From Syntrophaceae bacterium UBA4059 (GTDB lineage: Bacteria > Desulfobacterota > Syntrophia > Syntrophales > Smithellaceae), in NCBI GenBank assembly GCA_002382045.1, contig DFZJ01000129.1:1-11508 (forward strand): a stretch of DNA of 11,508 bases, written 5' to 3'. The notes below the pieces were generated by a model, which saw only the letters and a program-made list of their open reading frames with translations, was not told the origin of the DNA and did not search any database. Positions 6,354 to 11,508 of the stretch are shown here, one piece after another (within the stretch, counting starts at the first letter, position 1; every line of letters starts with the position of its first letter). Both the position numbers and the translations under genes were made by a program.

Positions 6354-7565
6354 ATGAGCAGAGAAGTCGTATTTGTAGAAGGGATCAGGACGGCCTTTGG
6401 AACGCTGGGCAAAACCCTGCGGACAATTCTGGGCGAAGAAATTGCGGGCATGGCCCTGAAAGGTCTTGTCGAGAAATCAAAAGTTATTGAAAAGGGCGGC
6501 GTGGTGGACAGCTGTTTCATGGGATCAGCCATCGGACCGAATACGGCGATCAACGGCGCCCGCTATCCGGTTCTGGCTTCCGGGCTTCCGATGAGCACAT
6601 CGGCTTCTTACGTGGAAATGCAGTGCGGTTCCGCCATTGACTCCATCAATCACGCCGCCTGGAAAATCCTGGCCGGTCAGGCCGACATCATCATCGCCGG
6701 CGGTTATGAATCCTACAGCAACGCTCCCTGCCGCTTTCCGATGAACACGGAACCTTACAAGATGATTCCGCCGATGCCGATTGCCTTTGCTTTATCACCG
6801 ACCCGGGATGCGGCAACCATGAACATGGGACTTACCGCGGAAGCCCTGCAGAAGATGTACAACATTTCGCGCGAAGCGCAGGATGAATTCTCTTTCCGCA
6901 GCCAGATGCGCACGCAGGGGGCCATAAAATCCGGTTTCTGCGCTCAGGACATTATGCCGATATCGGTTTCGCAGGGAAAAAAGAAACCCCCGATTGAGTT
7001 TACCATGGACGAATTCCCACGCGCCGAAACGACGATGGAAGGCCTGGCGAAACTGCCGCCCGCTTTCATGAAAGACGGAACCGTCACCGCCGGTAATTCC
7101 TCCGGCCGAAACGACGGCGCTGCCTTCGTTTTGATGATGACCAAAGAAAAAGCACTGGAACTGGGTTACAAGCCCTGGGCCAAGTGGCTCTCCGGTGGTG
7201 ATTACGGTGTTGATCCCAAGATCATGGGCATTGCCCCCGCTTACGCCGTGCCGATGGCGCTCAAACGCGCAGGCATCAAGATGAGCCAGCTCGACGTGAT
7301 CGAATGCAACGAAGCTTTCGCCGTTCAGAACCTGGCGGTGGCCGCGGAACTCGAAAAACAGACCGGTGAAAAAGTGGATTTCAATAAATGGAATCCCAAT
7401 GGCGGGGCTATCTCCTACGGTCATCCCAATGGCGCATCCGGCGCCCGTATCTGCATTTTTACCATGCGCGAGCTGCAGAAAAAAGGCGGCAAGTACGGCT
7501 GCTTCAGCTCCTGCTGCGGCGGGGGCTTAGGTGTAGGAACGGTTATCGAAAACCTGATGGTCTAG
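6354..7565 (+). CDS. Thiolase (acetyl-CoA acyltransferase)
   Basis: A 403-residue thiolase of the usual length. The nucleophile is Cys91 in EMQCGSA. NEAFA (319-323) supplies the oxyanion-hole Asn, His357 is in GHPNGASG, and the acid/base cysteine is probably Cys387 in SSCCGGGLG. GNSSGRNDGAA (248-258) is also typical. It carries out the last step of beta-oxidation, releasing acetyl-CoA from a 3-oxoacyl-CoA, or the reverse condensation, in the cytosol. Being followed by an acyl-CoA dehydrogenase favours the degradative direction. AGGAGG at 6343-6348 with a 5-nt spacer fixes the ATG. The CCGGG variant and the PNG in the histidine loop differ slightly from the textbook CIGGG and PLG but keep all catalytic residues. 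Chain-length preference cannot be read from sequence. Confidence 0.93.
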   Translation: MSREVVFVEGIRTAFGTLGKTLRTILGEEIAGMALKGLVEKSKVIEKGGVVDSCFMGSAIGPNTAINGARYPVLASGLPMSTSASYVEMQCGSAIDSINHAAWKILAGQADIIIAGGYESYSNAPCRFPMNTEPYKMIPPMPIAFALSPTRDAATMNMGLTAEALQKMYNISREAQDEFSFRSQMRTQGAIKSGFCAQDIMPISVSQGKKKPPIEFTMDEFPRAETTMEGLAKLPPAFMKDGTVTAGNSSGRNDGAAFVLMMTKEKALELGYKPWAKWLSGGDYGVDPKIMGIAPAYAVPMALKRAGIKMSQLDVIECNEAFAVQNLAVAAELEKQTGEKVDFNKWNPNGGAISYGHPNGASGARICIFTMRELQKKGGKYGCFSSCCGGGLGVGTVIENLMV

Positions 7566-7576
7566 TCTTTTACCAA

Positions 7577-7592
7577 GTGCTTGAAAAAGCAC
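7577..7592 (+). other. Intercistronic hairpin with GAAA tetraloop
   Basis: GTGCTT, GAAA, AAGCAC: a perfect 6-bp stem capped by a GNRA tetraloop in the 48-bp gap between the thiolase and dehydrogenase genes. No T run follows, so it is not a terminator. It could stabilise one part of the transcript or set the ratio of the two proteins. Confidence 0.45.
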
Positions 7593-7613
7593 AGATAGAA
7601 AGAGGAAAATAAT

Positions 7614-9422
7614 ATGGCCGAAAAATTTATCAGCGATCGAAATTTGAAGTTTTTGTTATATGAGCTCAACGACACGGAAGCCCTTTTGAAATATCCCCGT
7701 TACGCCGATCACAGCCGGGAAGTTTTCGACATGATCATGAACACGGCAATGAGAATGGGCAAAGATCTCTTCTGGCCCCTGTTCGAGGAAATGGACCGCC
7801 AGGGGCCTGAATATACCAATGGCGAGGTCAAAGTCCATCCTAAAGTCCGCGACATTATGCGCGAGTGCGGAGCGGGCGGCTGGATTGCGGCAACTTTTCC
7901 CTATGACCTGGGCGGACAGCAACTGCCGTTCACCGTCGGTGTCATGGTGCCGACGGCCATTTTCGGCGCAGCCAATTACTCCGCCGCAGTCTATCACGGC
8001 CTGACGCACGGCGCGGCGGGCCTGATTGTTTCTTACGGCACGCAGGAAATGAAAGACACCTATCTGCCCAAAATGATTGCCGGCGAATGGCAAGGTACGA
8101 TGGCGCTGACCGAACCGCAGGCGGGTTCGTCGCTGACCGATCTGACCACCACGGCGACGCCGACGGATCAGGGCTACTATAAAATTAAAGGCCAGAAGCT
8201 GTTCATCTCCGCGGGCGATCATGACGGTGCGGACAATATTGTTCACCTGGCGCTGGTTCGAATCAAAGACGCACCTCCCGGCATCAAAGGCATCTCACTT
8301 TTCATTATTCCGAAGAAGCGCATTTTGGCCGACGGGTCGCTTGAATTTAACGATGTCAACTGTGCGGGTATTTATCATAAACTGGGTTATCGCGGCGCGC
8401 CCATTACCCAACTGGCCTTTGGCGAAAATGACGATTGCCGCGGCTATCTCGTGGGCGAGGCCAATAAAGGCCTGGGTTACATGTTCCAGATGATGAATGG
8501 CGCCCGGATCGACGTGGGTTTGGGCGCCGCCTGTATTGCCTCCGCCGCTTACTATGCTTCGCTGGAATATGCCCGGGAAAGACCGCAGGGACGAAAACTG
8601 ACCTCCAAGGATCCGCTGGCTCCGCAGGTGCCGATCATCGAACATGCGGACATCAAGCGCATGCTGCTCTTCCAGAGAGCAATTGTGGAAGGATCTCTGG
8701 CACTCCTGGTTCAGTGCGGTCTGTATGAGGATCTGGAAGGTGTTACGGAAGGCGAGGAGCATGAAAACTACAATCTGCTGCTGGAACTTTTGACGCCGGT
8801 TGCCAAAACCTATCCTGCGGAAATGGGCATTCTGTCCTGTTCCACAGGCTTGCAGATTCTTGGCGGTTACGGATTCTGCGAAGAGTTCCCCCTTGAGCAG
8901 CTTTACCGCGATGTGCGCATTCACACGATTCACGAAGGCACTACCGGCATTCAGGGGATGGATCTACTGGGCCGCAAAATGATGATGAAGAAAGGCAAGG
9001 CTGCTCAGTTGTATCTGGCGGAAGTACGCAAGGCCATTAAAGAAGCTGAAGAAGACGCGGAATTGAAGCCGTTTGCCGAAAAACTGACCGCGGCAGTCGC
9101 GCAACTGGAAAAAGTAACGGCGCATCAGTTTGAAGTGGCAGCCAAACAGGGGCCGGAAATGTTCCTGGCCGACGCCACGCTGTATCTGGAATTTTTCGGT
9201 ATTATCGCGATTGCCTGGCAGTGGCTCCGTCAGGCATCGGCAGCTAAAATTGCGCTGCAGAAAAATCCCGGCGAAGCGGATACGAATTTCTATAACGGTA
9301 AACTCGTCACGTGCCGCTACTTCTTCGGTTATGAACTACCGAAGATTGAAGGTTTGGCGGACCGCCTGCTGAACGGCGACGGTCTTACCGTAACGATGAA
9401 AAATGAGTATTTCGAAGATTAA
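7614..9422 (+). CDS. Long-type acyl-CoA dehydrogenase (about 600 aa)
   Basis: A 602-residue FAD flavoprotein of the long acyl-CoA dehydrogenase branch, which includes enzymes annotated DmdC; ordinary family members are about 380-400 residues. An N-terminal helical extension (about 1-75) precedes the dehydrogenase core. MALTEPQAGSS (163-173) contacts flavin and substrate, IKGQKLFISAGDHD is at about 191-204, ILGGYGFCEEFPLEQLYRD at about 415-433, and the probable catalytic base is Glu441 in IHEGTTGIQ. The stretch from about 465 to the end matches the extra C-terminal domain of this branch. It should oxidise an acyl-CoA to the 2-enoyl-CoA and pass electrons to ETF. It follows the thiolase by 48 bp on the same strand. 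AGAGGA at 7601-7606 with a 7-nt spacer supports the ATG. The substrate is unknown; the DmdC name would be over-reading. Confidence 0.93.
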   Translation: MAEKFISDRNLKFLLYELNDTEALLKYPRYADHSREVFDMIMNTAMRMGKDLFWPLFEEMDRQGPEYTNGEVKVHPKVRDIMRECGAGGWIAATFPYDLGGQQLPFTVGVMVPTAIFGAANYSAAVYHGLTHGAAGLIVSYGTQEMKDTYLPKMIAGEWQGTMALTEPQAGSSLTDLTTTATPTDQGYYKIKGQKLFISAGDHDGADNIVHLALVRIKDAPPGIKGISLFIIPKKRILADGSLEFNDVNCAGIYHKLGYRGAPITQLAFGENDDCRGYLVGEANKGLGYMFQMMNGARIDVGLGAACIASAAYYASLEYARERPQGRKLTSKDPLAPQVPIIEHADIKRMLLFQRAIVEGSLALLVQCGLYEDLEGVTEGEEHENYNLLLELLTPVAKTYPAEMGILSCSTGLQILGGYGFCEEFPLEQLYRDVRIHTIHEGTTGIQGMDLLGRKMMMKKGKAAQLYLAEVRKAIKEAEEDAELKPFAEKLTAAVAQLEKVTAHQFEVAAKQGPEMFLADATLYLEFFGIIAIAWQWLRQASAAKIALQKNPGEADTNFYNGKLVTCRYFFGYELPKIEGLADRLLNGDGLTVTMKNEYFED

Positions 9423-9435
9423 CCCACTTCTAATG

Positions 9436-9468
9436 AGAGAGGCAGGTCAGCAAGACCTGTCTCTCTTT
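9436..9468 (+). terminator. Terminator of the thiolase/acyl-CoA dehydrogenase operon
   Basis: A 13-bp stem (9436-9448 with 9454-9466) containing one G-T pair, loop AGCAA, then a short T run. It begins 13 bp after the dehydrogenase stop. The T tract is short, so termination may be partial. Confidence 0.75.
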
Positions 9469-9551
9469 CCATATAACATTCTAATATGTCAGGATAATCA
9501 CTTGCGCGATGATTTGATGGAGATGCAATCTGACTGCGCGATAAATTGCGC

Positions 9552-9580
9552 TTGACAGCTTGAAATAATTGCGTTAAACA
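9552..9580 (+). promoter_or_regulatory. Promoter of rpsT
   Basis: A perfect -35, TTGACA (9552-9557), is followed after 17 bp by TAAACA (9575-9580), a weak -10. It is the only good sigma-70 match between the operon terminator and the S20 gene, and places the start of transcription roughly 30 bases before the ribosome binding site. Spacing is ideal; the -10 is not. Confidence 0.55.
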
Positions 9581-9606
9581 GCCACACCTTAATAAAAAAG
9601 AAGTTC

Positions 9607-9623
9607 AGGAGGAGATACTTTTG
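9607..9623 (+). promoter_or_regulatory. Extended Shine-Dalgarno with TTG start of rpsT
   Basis: AGGAGGAG followed after 6 nt by TTG. A very strong ribosome binding site pairs with a weak start codon, an arrangement suited to translational feedback by free S20 as known in E. coli. Confidence 0.7.
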
Positions 9624-9887
9624 GCAACACATCAATCAGCAGAAAAACGCGATCGTCAAAGCAAAGTCCGCCGGGAGCGCAACATTGCCGCCAAGTCCGC
9701 GATCAAAACCAAAGTTAAAACGGTTCTGGCAGCCGTCGAGGGCAAAAGCAAAGAAAACGCGATCAATACGTTGAAAGCAACTGTACCGGCGCTGGACAAA
9801 GCTGCATCAAAGGGCCTGATCCACAAGAAAAATGCATCCCGTAAAATTTCACGCTTAACAAAGAAAGTTAACGCTCTTCAGGGATAA
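9621..9887 (+). CDS. rpsT: 30S ribosomal protein S20 (bS20)
   Basis: An 88-residue, strongly basic protein, the family's normal size (E. coli has 87). It opens with ATHQSAEKRDRQSKVRRERN and continues with the lysine- and alanine-rich three-helix pattern, including GLIHKKNASRKISRL near the end. It binds 16S rRNA early in small-subunit assembly. The start is TTG (9621-9623) after a long AGGAGGAG (9607-9614) with a 6-nt spacer. E. coli rpsT also begins with UUG, where it takes part in autogenous control, so the start is probably genuine and regulatory. The gene forms its own transcription unit, with a promoter before it and a strong terminator after it. Confidence 0.97.
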   Translation: MATHQSAEKRDRQSKVRRERNIAAKSAIKTKVKTVLAAVEGKSKENAINTLKATVPALDKAASKGLIHKKNASRKISRLTKKVNALQG

Positions 9888-9899
9888 TTCATATTAATG

Positions 9900-9935
9900 A
9901 CGCGGCCTGTCCACCGGGCAGGCCGCGTTTTTTTA
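9900..9935 (+). terminator. Strong terminator of rpsT
   Basis: CGCGGCCTG (9901-9909) pairs with CAGGCCGCG (9919-9927), extended inward by three more pairs and closed by a 3-nt loop. Seven Ts follow, then a second T-rich run. It begins 12 bp after the S20 stop. The gap from here to 10061 shows no gene. Confidence 0.93.
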
Positions 9936-10061
9936 TTTTTGCATCCTTTCCGCAAGTATTGCTTCCTGAACATATCTGTTTTTCATGATTGACACCGACT
10001 TTAATGATTTCCGGCTTCTGTGTGTTTTATGGAAGAGTCCGGATTTTGGGACAGGAAGGCA

Positions 10062-11198
10062 TTAAGAATTTTTGCCGATCAGATCAATCACGGTGATTTC
10101 CGGCGGTGCGAAGACCCGCACGGGTGGACCCCAGGTTCCGCTGCCCCGGCTGACATAAAGTTGCTTGTGCGGACCCAGTTCATACAAACCGTAGTTTTGG
10201 GGGAAAAGTAGTTTTGTGATCAATCCGAATGGAAAAAGCTGGCCGCCGTGCGTATGACCGGAGAGGTGTAAATCAAAATGAGCCCATTCATCGATGCGGG
10301 GCTGATGCTTTAGAAGCAGAACAAAGCCGTCGCGCTTTTCTGCCATAGCCTTTTTAAAAAATTCTCTTTTATTCGAATCGCTCCACCCGCGGCCGGTGAT
10401 GTCGTCCTGGCCGAAAATTGTGATGCCGGCCACCGATGCGACGTCATCACGCAACAGACGGAAGCCGGCCGCTTCGATGAAGGCGATGGATTGTTCGAGT
10501 CCCGCGTAATATTCATGATTGCCCAAAATGGCAAATTTGCCGTAGGGCGCTTTTATCGCGGCGAAACGTATCGCCTCTCCCATGATATTGTCGAGTTCCC
10601 CATCGAGCAGATCACCGGTGGAAACCAGAATATCAGGCCGGCTTTCCCGGATGCGATCCAGAAGCGGGTTTAAACGGCTGTTGCGGATGATGATGCCCAC
10701 ATGCACGTCGGAGATCTGGACAATGCGAAGTTTTCCGTTTCCGGGAAGAACCTGATCCGTGGTGATTTGCAGGTTCTTGACGCGGATTCGCTGGGCGTCG
10801 ATGTAACCATAGACAACCAGGCCTGCCGCCAGAAATGCGGAAAAACCGAATGTGACAGCCTTGAGTGTAAGGGCGCCGGTTCCGGGAACGATCAGTTTGT
10901 GAATGATCCGAATCAACTCCAGCGAAACACTTAGAAAGAAAAACAGAAAAACAAACGCCATCCAGACATAGCCGGTCATGGCGGCCAGGTAGGCCAACTG
11001 CTCTTGATGGAGGGATTCCAGTATCCGGACCATGACAGGCGCGAGAATCAGCAGGATAATGAGAATCAGGAGCAGGCCCCGTAAAAACCCCGAAAATTGA
11101 AAGATGCTTCCGGCCCGGAAAAAGAAATAAAAATTAATTCCGCCATAAAGGCATAAAAAGGTTAAAAGAAAAAGAATCATCTTGCTATCCATATTCAT
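10062..11198 (-). CDS. Membrane-anchored metallophosphoesterase (YaeI/YkuE-like)
   Basis: A 378-residue protein in two parts. Residues 7-135 contain about four hydrophobic segments (roughly 7-27, 38-57, 75-97 and 113-132). Residues about 155-375 form a calcineurin-like phosphoesterase domain, with ISDVHVG (Asp164, His166), STGDLLDG (Asp196), LGNHEYY (Asn227, His228), LLKHQP (His298) and SGHTHGGQ (His315, His317), the complete set of two-metal ligands. Relatives act on phosphodiesters of lipid or cell-envelope compounds, but the substrate here is unknown. The start is uncertain: ATG 11198 and the ATG two codons on lack a good ribosome binding site, while an ATG at 11178-11180 has GGA just upstream and begins directly with the first hydrophobic segment. 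It is a single-gene unit convergent with rpsT; no intrinsic terminator of its own was seen. Confidence 0.9.
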   Translation of the reverse strand: MNMDSKMILFLLTFLCLYGGINFYFFFRAGSIFQFSGFLRGLLLILIILLILAPVMVRILESLHQEQLAYLAAMTGYVWMAFVFLFFFLSVSLELIRIIHKLIVPGTGALTLKAVTFGFSAFLAAGLVVYGYIDAQRIRVKNLQITTDQVLPGNGKLRIVQISDVHVGIIIRNSRLNPLLDRIRESRPDILVSTGDLLDGELDNIMGEAIRFAAIKAPYGKFAILGNHEYYAGLEQSIAFIEAAGFRLLRDDVASVAGITIFGQDDITGRGWSDSNKREFFKKAMAEKRDGFVLLLKHQPRIDEWAHFDLHLSGHTHGGQLFPFGLITKLLFPQNYGLYELGPHKQLYVSRGSGTWGPPVRVFAPPEITVIDLIGKNS

Positions 11199-11508
11199 CT
11201 GCTTTATCGGCGAAGCTAAAGGAAAACCAAATAGAAGTCAATCATTAAAGGAATGACGAATTGCCTCAAATAAAATGTGATGAACCTGTAAAAAGTCAAC
11301 CCGCGATTTTCGCTTCGGAATAGACGGCTTCCTTTCCACAATATGATTTTTCCGCTCATCAACTGTTCAAAACTCACGTAGCCATTATTTTTTATGAATG
11401 ACCTACCCGGAAAATAATGCCTGCCTGAAACAGGAAAAAATGGCCATCCATAATAATGATAAAACAGCAAGAAGCTTCCCCACTTCGTCATGGCCGCGTA
11501 GGCTGGAA
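11199..11508. other. Gene-poor stretch, possible dispersed repeat
   Basis: No credible gene. A 91-codon minus-strand frame (11216-11491) has no ribosome binding site and unusual aromatic-rich composition. The segment around 11279-11330, on the minus strand GGTTGACTTTTTACAGG then TTCATCACA, looks to me like a repeat seen between genes of related anaerobes, but only one copy is here. Confidence 0.25.
11213..11241 (-). promoter_or_regulatory. Candidate promoter of the metallophosphoesterase gene
   Basis: On the minus strand TTGACT (11236-11241), a 17-bp spacer and TAGCTT (11213-11218). The -10 matches only three bases. If used, the transcript would start about 8 nt before ATG 11198, which would favour the later ATG at 11180. 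Confidence 0.25.

Noticed and set aside
6795..7424. Long antisense frames over the thiolase and acyl-CoA dehydrogenase genes
   Set aside because: They are shadows of GC-rich coding sequence, with histidine/arginine/glycine-rich products and no start signals.
11216..11491. 91-codon minus-strand frame near the right edge
   Set aside because: No ribosome binding site, unusual aromatic-rich composition, no recognisable motif, and it overlaps the candidate promoter of the next gene.

Overview
The window looks like a chromosomal segment from a Gram-negative anaerobe, most plausibly of the Desulfobacterota (Syntrophales-like). This is inferred from the long-type acyl-CoA dehydrogenase next to a thiolase, the gene styles and the kinds of repeats; no marker in the window proves the taxon. 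The beta-oxidation and ribosomal-protein regions look GC-richer by eye than the left third, which is AT-rich and may have been acquired.

Layout: (1) 1-3512, minus strand: a restriction-modification pair of type III character. A 980-residue helicase/nuclease (Res-like) comes first and is translationally coupled to an N6-adenine DNA methyltransferase (Mod-like) that runs off the left edge. The order, res before mod, is the reverse of the classical type III arrangement. (2) 3513-3773: no intact gene, only a short coding-like fragment and a small inverted repeat. (3) 3774-4919, minus: a fold-type I PLP aminotransferase. (4) 4938-6024: a self-contained 1,087-bp element with perfect 25-bp inverted ends, carrying one Y1/HUH transposase gene. 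It sits 18 bp upstream of the aminotransferase start. (5) 6025-6353: a coding-like tail with a strong orphan terminator, then a control region with two copies of the palindrome AACGNNCGTT. (6) 6354-9422, plus: a two-gene beta-oxidation operon (thiolase, then acyl-CoA dehydrogenase) closed by a hairpin terminator. (7) 9552-9934: a stand-alone rpsT unit (promoter, TTG-started S20 gene, strong terminator). (8) 10062-11198, minus: a membrane-anchored metallophosphoesterase. (9) 11199-11508: no credible gene; possibly a dispersed repeat.

The helicase/nuclease and methyltransferase should act together as a defence system. The dehydrogenase and thiolase catalyse the first and last steps of a beta-oxidation cycle and probably respond to a common repressor acting at the twin palindromes. 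The rest are unrelated single-gene units. No tRNA, rRNA or CRISPR array was seen. The most unusual items are the inverted res-mod order, a repeat-like word embedded in frame in the nuclease domain, the compact Y1 element, and the twin operators.
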